Part shown: piece after piece, positions 1-11,424 of the stretch
Layout: each line of letters begins with the position of its first letter
Position numbering within the stretch: position 1 is the first letter of the stretch
Assembly: GCF_050947875.1 (NCBI RefSeq)
Contig: NW_027460291.1
Coordinates: forward strand, 27,366,662 to 27,430,661
Length of the DNA stretch: 64,000 nt
Direction of reading: 5' to 3'
Source: Dermacentor variabilis
Taxonomy: Eukaryota; Arthropoda; Arachnida; Ixodida; Ixodidae
The notes under the pieces: generated by a model
Database searches by the model: none
What the model saw: only the letters and a program-made list of their open reading frames with translations
What the model was told of the DNA's origin: nothing
Position numbers and translations under genes: made by a program

Positions 1-1059
1 CCTTCCTAGACAGAAGGGGGCACTTGTGGGCCTTGTATTTTCAGTCCATGGAGATACTGAAGACCGAAATATCTTTGATTTTTGTCGCACAACAGAGTAG
101 GAGATGGAGCTTGTCGTAAGTACTTCAGTGAATACACTGTTGAACAATTTGTGCCGCAGAGAAAATGATAAATTGTGCCATGCCTTGAACCAATGAAAAG
201 TAAAAGTCTTGAAAGCTTGAATATTTTTTTTTGTCATGGCAGAATTTGTCTGGCTAGGCTGAACGTACGTGGGCAAACCTTCACTGTAGACTTCAGTTGT
301 ATGTGACAAGGTTATTATTTTATTAATGCACCTGTGTTAAAAAAACTTATTTTTGCTTATGCTGTCTGTTTTTTAAGGGTGTCATAAAGCCTATTCTTTC
401 TTAGGGCACTATAAGCTACAGTACTTTATAGGTTCACGTTTTTGATCATTTGTGTATCAAACATTTAATTTCTGGATGTGGCTTCTTCAATGTCTCAGCA
501 TTTTGTGAAATCTCACAACCCTTGCAAACAAGGCTGGTGGAAATGGGAAAGTGGGAATAGCTACTGTGAAGGTTTGTTTCGTCAATAGTTTGTGCATTGA
601 AACTGTGATGGTGACAAACTGGTTTCAGCAAATGATCCTTGAAATGAATGTCGAAGAATAACTGAACAAGAAATGTACATTTATTTCTACTTCTTGGGCA
701 TCACGTTTGTTCATATTTAGGAAAACATTATTCCGGGCTTTGGAAATAAGGTTTCGCTACTCAACACGCCAGAAGGGGGGCAGCGAAGATGAACATCATC
801 TTACAGATATGCATAAATAACTCCACACCTTCGCAAAAATCTTCTAGTAGCATACAGGACAATAGGAGTGCGGACCAGGTGCTTTTGGAGACATATACGC
901 AGTGGATGTTAGTACTGAAAGAGTCCAACCGAAAATTACTTCTTTATGATGGTGTTGAATGCGAAGTAGTCGTTCTGAGTCGTTCTGCGAAAAGCCGCAA
1001 TTATTGCCCGCAAATATTACGTCAAACTCCTGCCTTTGCTTCAGGTTTGTTGCTGCCTT
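1..1059. other. gene-free left edge
   Basis: I recognise no exon, RNA gene or repeat family here. The stretch is AT-rich with short poly-T runs. The longest open frame (446-631, minus) is 61 codons and has no motif. Confidence 0.4.
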
Positions 1060-1074
1060 TGTTGATAAGTTCGA

Positions 1075-1290
1075 CATCATCCAGCCATCTGCTAGCCGCC
1101 TGGTTAACTCGGATGGTAGAGCGGCTGCCTCAGAAAGGCGGTGGTCCCGGATTTGATTCCCGGACCAGGGGGAATTTTTCTTCAATTGCGAGGCTTTTTT
1201 TTTTCGAGGAACCCGTATGGGGTTTCTTTTTGAGCAATTGCTACGATCGGGTGGATGTCTCATTTTCCCTTATTAATTTATTAACTTTAT
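1075..1290 (+). repeat. tRNA-derived SINE
   Basis: The head resembles a tRNA with an internal RNA polymerase III promoter: a box A-like GATGGTAGAGCGG at about 1112-1124 and a box B-like GATTTGATTCC at about 1150-1160, followed by a non-tRNA body with a poly-T run near 1195-1203 and an AT-rich end. It lacks a closed cloverleaf and continues into the body, so it is a SINE rather than a tRNA gene. This family differs from the SINEs at 19.4, 22.5, 39.2 and 59 kb. The boundaries are approximate. Confidence 0.65.
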
Positions 1291-1660
1291 GAATGCGAAG
1301 AACCAGCCAGCGCCAATAATTTCTGTGGCAGCTCTACATGTTTTGCAGTGAAAGAAAAAAATATTCACTTGGCTAGGTTGCTATTACTTCCTGTAAAGTG
1401 ATAACTTTTTAAAACTATAATTGTTATGGCACGCACTGGCGGTGCATTTGTGTATCGTGCTGATTATAGTTCAAAAAAATTGCCTACGCGCGTTCCTGCA
1501 GTCGTCGTGCGAGCCTGCATGGTGAAGCCGGCTCGTAGGCCCATCCGACTAGCGTGACGCCATGCCTTCATGTGGAGCCCTTGAAGTTGTCTAGGTGGCT
1601 TTGCCCAACGATAGTAGACTACGTTCAGTTTTAAAACTTGGCGAGGTCGCACGGAACCGC

Positions 1661-1729
1661 CACGGATTTGTGAATCCGTGGTGCTGCCATCGCAACACGG
1701 ATTTGTGAATCTGTGGTGCTGCCATCGCA
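1661..1729. repeat. tandem 34-bp repeat with palindromic core
   Basis: Two near-identical 34-bp units (1661-1694 and 1696-1729, one mismatch) are separated by one base. Each unit holds an inverted repeat around TTGTGAA; in the first copy CCACGGATT pairs with AATCCGTGG at 1660-1681. Function unknown. Confidence 0.75.
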
Positions 1730-1878
1730 CCCAGATCCACGTTTTCTGGCTGCCACTGTGAGAAAGGCTGCGATGCCATTGTGTGTGGCGGCAATCTTTG
1801 CTTTTATCTCGCACAGCAGGTTGATTATTTCGATGATGACCTAATCGTGCATAATAACAGTCATATTCAAAACAAACC

Positions 1879-2290
1879 ATGCCGACGTGTTGCGTTCCCG
1901 GCTGCAGAAGTGGCTACAAGAACGACGAGAACCGTTCCATGCGTCAATTTTTTGCTCTCTCAGCGATCAGCATCCCCGTTAAGTGTGGAATAGAGCCAAT
2001 CATCGTACATATAAACAGATATAATAGAAGTGCAAGGTATGCAATCTACATTTTCGCGAGCAAGGCCTTCTGAAGAGCTACATTTGTGTTATCAATGAAC
2101 ATACTTTCACAAGCCGTGAGGCAAGTGGTCGCTTGCTTGTGGGTACCGTTCCAAAATTTTTTCCACACTTTCAACCGTACTTGCCTAAATTTCCGCAAAA
2201 GAAGCGCAAAAGAAGGATGGATAATCTCAAATTCTACAGATCTCGCTCAAGTGCCGTTTCGTGTAGATTGTAGCGCGGATGCGTGAAATG
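1879..2290 (+). pseudogene. THAP zinc-finger domain of P-element-like transposase
   Basis: THAP domains are C2CH zinc fingers that bind the transposon ends. The frame starts with MPTCCVPGCRSGYKND, which holds the first cysteine pair just after the Met, as is typical of THAP proteins. After a frame change, the third Cys and the His appear in KVCNLHF from about 2031, followed by a conserved VPKFFPHF-type stretch and a basic QKKRKRR tail near 2200. At least one frameshift lies between the halves at about 1980-2030. Confidence 0.7.
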
Positions 2291-2784
2291 AGCGAGATAC
2301 TGTTTCTATTCCTTAAGCTCTGCAAGAATTGAGTGACGTGCGATGTGTCCCGGCACCTCCATCTTAGTACAAGATCACAGTTTACGGCAGCGACGGCCCA
2401 CTCATGGCATTTTTCAAACTTGAAGTTGATGGACGACGGCTGGAAATCGAAATATGTTTGGAGGTAGAAAGCGAGAAAGCGGCTACAAGTGCTTTTTCTG
2501 TTCATTCGCAGCATTCTTGAGCGTGAATGTTGCCACCGCCTATTGCCTGACATCGCTGATAAATACTGCACACAGGTTTAAGATGTGTCAAGGATTAGGA
2601 ATGATGGGCAAAAGCCAAATTTCTGATAAATGCAAGGTTCTGTGTACAGAGCCTACATGTCTGCCGTGCCGCTCTGAAAGAAAAAGCAGCTGGCACAAAC
2701 CACTCGCTGGAAAAACATTATGCAAATCAAACAAAATAAACTCAAAACCTTGGAAAAAATGCCATCAGAGCTGCGGCTGCCAGG

Positions 2785-3850
2785 GCTTCCTTTATGAGAA
2801 ATATAGGCAGCCTAAAACAGCAACTCACAAACGAACCAACCCTCAAAATTACACAAGCACTAAGTACACTTCTGCAAGTGCAACAGCTGCCATTTGAAAC
2901 GTCCTTGCATCAAGTGAAAGCGAAAAGCCCTCAAGGTATCAGATACGCTAGAATAGGGGTTACGAATTGCCTGCTTCTTCGCATTGCAAGTCGGAAGGCA
3001 TGCAATCTGCTGCGCAACATGAAACTGATTCCTGCCCCAACCTACAGCCGTCTGAATCAAATTCTCGCGGATGTGCCCTGTTAGTACAGGCACAGTCAGA
3101 TTGCTCTAGAAGCGATGAAGACGTTTTTTAAAAATGTACATCCCTCTAAAAGGTGTCGCACACTTGTCCTTGACGGAATTGAGTGCAAGGAGGCGTTTGA
3201 ATTGAACGAGTGGATATAAAAATTTGATGCGTTTGTGGACTTTCTATATATTCTAGGGCCACAGACACCTGTTGCAGCTCACCACGTCCTTAGGATAATG
3301 TTTATGCCACTGTTCCTTAAGTGAATGCAGCCAAGTACCAGTTTTCCGACTACAGGTTTGTGTCAGGCATTGTGCTAGGAAAGATAGCAATCGAGTCTGT
3401 GGTCAAGCTTAAGAAGCATGAGGCAACTGTTGTTGCTCTCGGGAGCGATGGTGCAGACAACAACAGATCTTTGTGGACTCATCTGGGACTTTCGAGCAAA
3501 ATTTCATAGCCCATCAACAAGAAGCCTTAACCATCACTTGAAATAGGACTCTTACTGCAGTTCCTATTTGACGTGCAACACATATTTAATTGCGCATCCA
3601 TCTCTTATCGCACACATATGGGAAGGTAATGTTCACGTTCATCCAACATCATAAGTGTTACTCCTGTACGATATTGGGATATTACTAAGCAGTTTCGTCT
3701 TTCAGACCGGCTTTGACTGCAACAACTTTAAGCATTTCCAACTCCTTTACGATACCGTGAAAGACCAACTGCTGAAGGTTGCGCCAAAAAGGACAGCTTC
3801 ACACGTGAATCCAGGAAATCTCGAGAAGTGAATGTACGACTTGTAACACA
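2785..3850 (+). pseudogene. P-element-like transposase catalytic region
   Basis: The frame 2794-3084 contains SRKACNLLRNMKLIPAPTYS, then continues in frame after a TAG at 3082-3084. The first acidic motif is LVLDGIE (Asp codon 3172-3174), where related transposases usually have LDEM. A second motif, SDGADNNRSLW, has its Asp at 3447-3449. A third, FLFDVQHIF, has its Asp at 3570-3572 and resembles the family DxPHxxK motif. The segment closes with a KVAPK...HVNPGNLEK-type block near 3777-3825. Stops and frameshifts occur between motifs. Matching motifs to specific catalytic residues is inference from family knowledge. Confidence 0.7.
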
Positions 3851-4089
3851 GGTACAAAACCAATATTGAGTTTGCTGTATTAAAATAACCAGTTTTGTTT
3901 ATTTTTTATTTGTGAATGGAGCGAAATAATACCTTAATCTACATTTTTTTCCGCTTTAGTTTCATTTCTTCAGCAGAATTGTTGCAACTCGCTGGAAATT
4001 CAACAGAGAACCGCGCAAGGCTCGTTTTTAAGGCACAGAAGGCACAGAAAGCCGCACTAATTTGATGAGCAAGCTGTCTGACGCATTAA

Positions 4090-4445
4090 ATGCAAAATGT
4101 CTAGCCACCGGAATAAGCGCGAACACGTCGCATATTGGTGTACAAATTATATCCCTTTGTTAAAATTCTGTGTATTTGTACTTGTGTGCGTTCACGTACT
4201 ACATGTTATTCTACATTGTGGCAGGTCATCAAAAACTTTCCGGAAATGCTCACTGCAAAAGAAAGAAACCGTGTCAAAAAAGAGATTTTTTGCATATCAA
4301 ATGAGCTCCGGATACCTACGCATAACAATCAAGTTCATTCTGGTTATTATCACTTTGCTCCACGAGAAGGATGTGAAATGTGTACTCTCAACAAAGCTAA
4401 ACCAGGACCCACTGGAGGTACATTTCATTTGATTACATGCCATTT
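4090..4445 (+). pseudogene. P-element-like transposase C-terminal fragment
   Basis: The 111-codon frame 4097-4432 ends in LRITIKFILVIITLLHEKD and then VLSTKLNQDPLE, the block that carries the last catalytic Glu in P-element/THAP9 transposases. The glycine-containing FFG motif that normally follows is replaced by VHF and a stop. The 5' part of this frame does not match the family, so the homologous stretch is mainly its second half (from about 4235). Confidence 0.65.
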
Positions 4446-5070
4446 CACCTTAAGAGATGGCATTTGTTGCCTTTTGTACTGTAAAAAAAATTAAGAAATC
4501 AACTAACTGTGGTGACGGCAAGCAGTCCTTAGAGGATACGGGTACTGTTTCACCAGCGGCGATCCTTAATTCAAGTCTTGTGTGCCTGGTGCATTGAAGA
4601 ATCCGTCAACTGCCCTGATTTCTATACTGCCAGGCACCGAGAGTGTAATGGAAATACTGACAAGGTGGAACAGGGTGTTTGTAAACCTGTTCTTGTGGGT
4701 AGTAGATAAACTGTCCGACAACTGCCTCAGTCGTGTTGGGTGCGCAATGCACTTCGAGGACATAGGGGCCGGCATGATTAAATTGTAATTGGCAGCACGA
4801 ATGCATTTTTATACGAAATTCTTGCAACAGCACCGAAGCTCTAGCATGCAAGTCGGTGAGAAAGGGTGCAAAGGTGCTGTAGTTCCAAGTAAAGGTCTTC
4901 AGCCTGTCGTGAAAGAAATTCAACCCTGCCATGTTTGCTGGTGATTAAGAAATAAAGTCCCGCTCAACGTACATCAGTCCTGCTTACATAATTGCAGTAG
5001 TGAATCTTTCTAACACTTTAGTGTACCTTCAGTGTCAACTAATATTGGCTGCCTACTCTAGCTGCGCGGA

Positions 5071-5072
<2 letters not shown>

Positions 5073-5111
<39 letters not shown>

Positions 5112-5117
5112 TATATA
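5073..5117. repeat. (AT)n microsatellite
   Basis: An almost pure AT dinucleotide tract interrupted once by AC. It creates artificial Tyr/Ile-rich frames. Confidence 0.95.
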
Positions 5118-7199
5118 ATAAGTAACGTAAGCTTCTAGCTTTCGCCCACGACTGTGGATCTGCAAACGATGTTGCGGTCGGCACTACTTGATGCCCATAA
5201 CATCGTTGTATTAATGCATGCCGGAATGTAATATACACGTAAAGAAACAAAAAAAGAACGAGCATAAAGCTCAGACGATGAAACTGGTCGGGTACGGCGC
5301 AGATTTCGTAGTAATATCTGCAGCGGAGGCTGGTCAGCAACCATCCGAGTCTACGGTTTCGTACGGTTTGCTGTCGCTTGACAGCACGCAGGGAAGTGGA
5401 GCTTATTACAAACTATATTGGAAAATAAAACGCCGAGCAGAAGTAGCACGCCTTGAAGTGCGCGTTTAAAGGGGCGCCTGACGCAAGTAGCGAAGGGGAC
5501 AGAGCCATTTCGAGGCGCAAGATGGAACGGTGGCGCCACCTGGCGGCAATTTCAGAACTGGAGACACTGGCGACAATGAAGCAGGCGGACCGTTGTAAAA
5601 CTGATCTTAGTCTAGTAATCTTGGCATTGTCTTGGTGTGGCCCAATCCACTGCGATCGCAGCGCGACGACGAAATGTTCTGAGGCGGCGCCACAGTATGT
5701 TTCGTCGTCGCGCCCCTCACTGCAAAGCACGTGCCACTCCAGCCGATCGTGCCGCTCAGCAGTATTCTAGTACACTCTACATTATCACGGGGAACGAGCG
5801 ATCGTTTGAAAGATGAGTGGCCAAACATGCGCACACCAATCTGTGCTCGGAAATGCGAGCGCAAGCACGCAGCAATCCGCGCCGATCCAATCCAGAGGAA
5901 AGAGGAGGGGGGGGGGGGGCGTTCCCTCGTGGTGTAACGCGTAACGCAATAAATACAAATTAGTCTTATACACATTATGTGTACATCTTGTAAACATTAA
6001 AATGCTTAAATCCGCATTATAGGGAAAAATAAAATGGAAATAAATGCATTTTAGAACTTGCTTATTCATTTAATGCATTCAGTGCAACGACTAAGTGAAA
6101 TAAGGGAGCGAACTTGCAGTAACCGTATAATCTCGTGAGCCCCAGTTTGTTGACCACCGATAAGGCAACAACGTCCAAGGAATGACAGCCACCTAGAGTG
6201 AATCCAGATAAACAACTGAAACTAGTGGCGTGCCGAGGGACAAACTTTGTCTTGTTACCATTAGCAAGGTATATGTAATTAGGTGGCGAAGCTTCCACAG
6301 AACCCTCAAGTCAGCGAAATGGCGGCTCGTCAACCGTCACAATTTCGGTATCGGGGGACAACTGAAAGCTAGCAAAATAAAAACTGACCCCATAACCGGA
6401 AATCGCAGGGACGTCAAGATCGTGTGCTGCTCGGCATAAATGACTGAATTTGTTTAGCGTCCGTCATTTCGAACGCTATGCCAGCAGTTATATTTCTTTG
6501 AAGGCGGAGGCGAGCTTGACTCCCCTCAACTGAAGAACCACCGTATTAAACTACAGGAGTGGCGTGTGTCTTAATTTGACCATAATTAGGCTGTTATTGA
6601 CGGCAATTAATCCAGTACGGTCCTTAAGAAGGTGAGCGAATAGGATAGACAGATATGACAGTGCCTGGGAGGTTCCAAAGGCGACTTCACTTTTAGTCGT
6701 CTAGAATAATGTAACCAATATAACTTGCCAAACAGGACATGTTTGAATAGATAAAACGCACTATGGCCATCATACAGTCGTAATGTATAGCAACATATGA
6801 GAAACCTTTTCACAGAATTATTCGCTGTTCCGTGCGCCCCCATGTACCCATATCCAACAGTTCTGAGACAACATTGCCCCACATTATCATTTATAAAACA
6901 TTCGCATTATAATTTTACTGCCTGTCCGACACTAGGAGCCTTTATTACGGAGATCGAACGAACATAGCAAGACGTTTCTTCGCGGAGCGTTCCGCATTTA
7001 ACGTCGCGACGAAACAGCGTGTAGGATGCCTCAGCGTGAGCTTGCGCAATAACAAAAAGATGCACTCACCCCTTTCGCCAATCTATGCTGTGTGCACGCC
7101 ACACTTTGAACAAACACGCAAGCAAATAAAAGAAAGAAGACTTGGATGGAACGGCCGCATTCAAGTGAGCAATGCCATTCTGCGCGACATATAGCATAT
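5118..7199. other. no recognised gene
   Basis: Overlapping short frames at 5218-5975 have no recognisable domain. A 13-bp poly-G tract lies at about 5907-5919. The element GCGCCACCTGGCGGC at 5533-5547 resembles a CTCF-type core on the minus strand, but a single match is weak evidence. From about 5930 the DNA is AT-rich with nothing I recognise. Confidence 0.4.
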
Positions 7200-7278
7200 T
7201 GTTATGCGAGCGAAGGATTAGCAACTGGAGACTGTTTACAACGTCTATTTACATAGGATAATGCAGCGCTGGCCAGTT

Positions 7279-7581
<303 letters not shown>

Positions 7582-7709
7582 CAGCCGACAGCTCGAGAGC
7601 CAGGGAGCATTCGTCGCCTTCATCGGGGCGCCCGCGTGCATCGTCCACAAGAAACACACAATATGCATGTATCATTATCCCCGGCGGCGCAAGCATCATC
7701 GCGGTGCGT

Positions 7710-8850
7710 CTAAATATCGGTGATAACCGGATAGTAATGCGGTTTGAGGCGTGCGACATGCACAACGCCAGTGGAATTCGGGCCAGAGGAGGCACTGGTA
7801 CTGACTGGGGCGATTTCGTAGGTAACTGGAGTCATGGCATGCAGCACTCGATATGGGCCTGTGTACCGAGACAGGAGTTTTTTCTCACAGGCCAATGTGA
7901 CGAGTAGGGGACCAAAGGAGTACCGGAGATCCAGGCGAAAAGTGGATGTCTCTGTGTTGCCGATCGTACAAACGCCGTTCCTTCGCTTGCGAGGTCAAGA
8001 GGCGAGCGCGGGCGCTTTCGCGTGCTTGGGCTGCGCTGCTGATGGCGTCAAGTCCATACTCGCTGGTCTCTGCTGCGGCATATGGAAGGGAAGCGTCCAG
8101 TGGCAATGCGGGTTGTCGGTCGAACAACAGAAAGAACGGGGACTAAGCGGCAGTGTCGTGACGCGAAGAATTATATACAAAAACAACATAGGGTAGGGCA
8201 AGGTCCCAATCGGTGTGGTCGGACGAGACATACTTTGCAAGCATCTCTGTTAGGGTACGATTCAGACGTTCCGTGAGACCATTACTCTGTGGATGGCAAG
8301 ACGTAGTCAGCTTGTGCTTTGTTGAGCAGGACTGCAGGATGTCGGCGATGACGTTAGAAAGAAATCTCCGACCACGGTAAGTGAGCAGTTGGTGTGGAGC
8401 GCCATGCTGCAGAATCACGTCTCGTAAAAGAAAATCGGCGACATCTGCGGCGCAGCTCGTTGGAAGGGCTCTGGTGATGGCGTTGCGTGTGGCGTAATCT
8501 GTCGCCACAGCAACCCACTTGCTGCTAGACGTGAACAGAAGGAACGGGCCAAGGAAGTCCAAGCCAACGCGAAAGAACGGCTCCGAAGGAATGTTGAGCG
8601 GTTGAAGACACCCGGCTGGCAGCATCGATAGTGTTTTTCGGCGCTGGCATTTCTCACGCGCCGCAACGTATTTCCGGACGGAGCGGGCAAGGCCTGCACA
8701 AAAGAAGCGTTCCCGAATCCGGTCGTAGGTGTGGGAGACGCCAATATGACCTGCCGTTGATAAATTGTAAAGTTCTTGGAGAACAGCTGACCGGAGGTGC
8801 TTAGGAATGACGAGAAGTAGGGAAGGACCGTCGGGGCGTACATTGTGCCG
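7710..8850 (-). pseudogene. integrase of Ty3/gypsy 1
   Basis: Integrase inserts element cDNA into chromosomal DNA. The zinc-binding region still shows GHIGVSH (the two His) but its first Cys is Arg (codon at 8656-8658), leaving only EKCQRRK. The catalytic core (frame 8143-8625) has GLDFLGPF with the first Asp and HPQSNGLTERLN with the Glu, but the second Asp is Tyr in LLTYRGRRF (codon 8377-8379). The C-terminal part (7710-8127) has YTGPYRVL, a GPY/F module, and ends VARLKPHYYPV. Frames change near 8130 and 7890. Catalysis should be abolished. Confidence 0.88.
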
Positions 8851-9109
8851 CTATAATGCACCATCCCAGAGAACAAACACTTGAAGGGACGAATCAGAAA
8901 ACGAAGATTCCAAGCCATCAATGATAGTGCGCAAGGTGACATCACGGCGTTGCTCGTCGGCAACGTGTAGCAGCTTAGAAACGGAGAAAACGCAAGCGGC
9001 GGAATTGAGGTTAGGGTCGGTGGGTGGTTCGTCCACTGGATAGCGTGATAAACAGTCTGCGTCTTGTGTATTGCTATTGCTGTTCTTTCTTTGTCAAAGT
9101 CAGGCAATA

Positions 9110-9700
9110 AAGAAAAAAAGTAATCGGCCCGACTTCTACACTACTGCATAGGAATATTCTTGCAGCCGCAGAGCCCAGCGACCAAGCCGGCCGGTAGGAT
9201 TCTTTAGTGAGGAAAGCCATCAGAGCGCGTGGTAGTCTGTAATGACAAAGAAATGCGCGCCATACAAGTACGGGCGGAATTCGGAAATCGCCCAGACGAG
9301 AGCCAGGCATTCACGATCTGGAAAGGAATAGTTGCGCTCTGCTGCTGTGAGGAGGCGGCTAGCATAGGCGATAACACGATCTTGTCCTTGTTGGCGCTGG
9401 GCTAAGACGGCTGCGATACCGTGACCACTGGCATCGGTACGAACTTTTGTAGGAAACGATGGGTCAAAGTGAGCCAGAATAGGTGGCGTGGTGAGAATGT
9501 TGGTGAGCTGGGAAAGCGCGGCAGTTTGAGCGGGGCCCCACGTCAACGGCACGTCCTTCTTCAGAAGATCAGTAAACGGCCCGGCAATTGCTGCGAAGTA
9601 TTTAACGAAGAGTCCGAAGTAGGAGCAGAGTCCTACAAAACTTTGGACGTCTTTGACAAACTGAGGTACAGGAAGAGACGTGACAGCACGAATTTTCTCA
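9110..9700 (-). pseudogene. RNase H and RT connection of Ty3/gypsy 1
   Basis: The frame 9220-9552 contains VRTDASGHGIAAVLAQRQQG (first catalytic Asp), SFPDRECLALVWAISEFRPY (Glu) and VITDYHAL (Asp), the Ty3-type RNase H set that degrades the RNA strand during cDNA synthesis. Upstream coding sequence up to about 9700 gives the RT thumb/connection (FVGLCSYFG, FAAIAGPFTDLL). A stop follows DYHAL. Sequence from 8851 to 9110 is the RNase H-integrase linker in broken frames. Confidence 0.85.
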
Positions 9701-10470
9701 GGGTCTGGTTAAATACCGGAAGCGTCGACGAGGTGGCCCAGTACTGTAACCTGCCGACAACCGAAGTGACATTTCGATGAATGTAGTTTAAGCCCAGCCT
9801 CGCGGAAGACTTGAAGAACAGCTGATAAGCGCTCTAGGTATGTTTAAAATGTAGGCGAAAAATACGAGAACGTCGTATAGGTAACAGAGGCATGTTGACC
9901 ATACGAACCCTTGAAGCAAAGAGTCCATCATACGCTCGAACGTTGCTGGGGCGTTGCATAGACCGAATGGCATAACTTTGAATTGATATAGACCATCAGG
10001 GGTGACGAATGCGGTCTTCTCTTGGTCTTTTTCATCCACAGAAATTTGACAATAACCATATCGAAGGTCTACTGATGAAAAGTATTTGGCACCATGGAGG
10101 CAATCGAGGGCGTCCTCAATGCGAGGAAAGGGGTAGACGTCTTTCTTGGTAATGCGGTTTAGATGAGGATAATCTACGCAGAAATGCCATGTGCAATTTT
10201 AACATGCACCACGGGTGACGCCCAAGGGCTTGATGAAGTTTCAACAATAACTTTGGCAAGCACCTTGTCCACTGCATCTTGAATAACCTTGCGCTCTGAA
10301 GCAGAAAGTCGATACGGTCGGCGATGAATAGGACTGGCGTCACCATCACATGTGGTGCTTAACAATTGAAGAATGGCCCAATTCGCGACTGTTGAGGTTG
10401 AAGATGTCATGGTAGGGAACCAAAAGGCGACACCGAGCTCCTGCTTATTCAGGCAAGAGGTCCGCAGCAA
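9701..10470 (-). pseudogene. reverse transcriptase of Ty3/gypsy 1
   Basis: RT copies element RNA into cDNA. The frame 10174-10470 holds the N-terminal RT block (HRRPYRLSASERKVIQDAV, SSPWASPVV), and 9788-10039 holds EKTAFVTPDGLYQFKVMPFG and the active-site strand. The catalytic YxDD box reads YLYD because the first Asp codon is TAC at 9875-9877, which should inactivate the polymerase. A frameshift separates the blocks around 10040-10200. Confidence 0.87.
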
Positions 10471-11190
10471 TCATGAAACTAAATGTTGCGTCAGGGCAAA
10501 TAGCATCCCGTTGACATGGTGAATAATCTGAGCAGACGTCGACCGAAAACGTCGTGGCGTGATCATCTCCTATAGCACGCACCGTTGCAACCGATATGCT
10601 TTGGGTCAGAACTTCCTCTGTCAGGCCAAAATTGACGACGGGGAGGCATGTCCACTTATCGGTGACGGTGACGACGGAGTGGGGCACAGTGATATTGCGC
10701 ATCGAAAGGACATCAGGAACAGGTGTGGCGACGTAATCACCATCTGGCACAAGTAAGGTTGATAGCAAAGCGACGAAATTCCAAGCTTTAGGCGGCAGGC
10801 GGGCGAAGGCGGTCGTACTAAAGTTGTTCGGCAGTTTGGCAGAAATATGCACGAGTACAGGAAGTTCGAGGCAAAGGGTACCGGCATAACAGTCGATCAA
10901 AGCTGAATGCGCCGTAAGAAAGTCGAGTCCCAGCATTAGGTCAGGGGGCAATTGGTCAGCACTGTAAAAAGAACAGGAACATGGCAGTCGGCGATACTGA
11001 TGCGGTAAGTACACATTTCAGTGACGTCAAAAGTTCTACCATCGGCCACGCGTATGGCTCAAGTAGTGGGAGCCTTGAGAACCTTCTTCAGTCGACGACG
11101 GAGATTACAACTCATTATGGACAGCTGGGCTCCAGTCTCTTAGCGCCGTCAAAGGGACACCATCGACGTGAACATAAAGTAAGTTCTGGT
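10471..11190 (-). pseudogene. aspartic protease region of Ty3/gypsy 1
   Basis: The later protease motif is present as LMLGLDFLTAHSALIDCYAG in frame 10445-11014. Upstream, at about 11130-11170, the segment LLYVHVDGVPLTALRDWS occupies the active-site position, but D-T/S-G has become DWS and the frame then breaks. The protease would not mature the polyprotein. Confidence 0.75.
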
Positions 11191-11424
11191 TCGTTGGGAG
11201 CGTCAGTGGAGGATTTCGACACGACATAATGCAGCACTACCCCCAGGAGCTGCATGGGAGGGTTTTGTCCGGGAGGGTCCATAATTGGACGGCGACGGAT
11301 AGCGGTGTGGCTGGGGCGACAGGGACCGACGGCGCTGAGGTGACGGCGAGTGAGCAGGACGACTGTCATCGACGGATGCGCCTGAGGTAGGAAGCATACG
11401 GCGAGGCGAGTAACCGCGTGTTTC

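Larger units (their letters stand above)
1879..4935 (+). mobile_element. P-element/THAP9-like transposon fossil
   Basis: Segments in several plus-strand frames line up in order with a P-element-type transposase: an N-terminal THAP zinc finger (1879-2290), the RNase H-like catalytic region (about 2785-3850) and the C-terminal block with the NQDPLE motif (4090-4445). Stops and frameshifts separate them, so the gene is dead. The frame at 4582-4788 may be the eroded C-terminus. I saw no convincing terminal inverted repeats, so the limits are those of recognisable coding sequence. It could instead be a decayed host THAP9-like gene, but the lack of introns with good sites and the transposon context favour a mobile element. 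Confidence 0.75.

Noticed and set aside
1105..1170. Possible functional tRNA gene
   Set aside because: Pol III boxes are present but no acceptor stem closes, and the sequence continues into a SINE body.
844..1292. Overlapping frames of 139 and 167 codons on opposite strands
   Set aside because: They cross the tRNA-derived SINE and have no domain.
5533..5547. CTCF-like core GCGCCACCTGGCGGC
   Set aside because: One match to a short degenerate motif in 64 kb is expected by chance; kept only as a note in the spacer.
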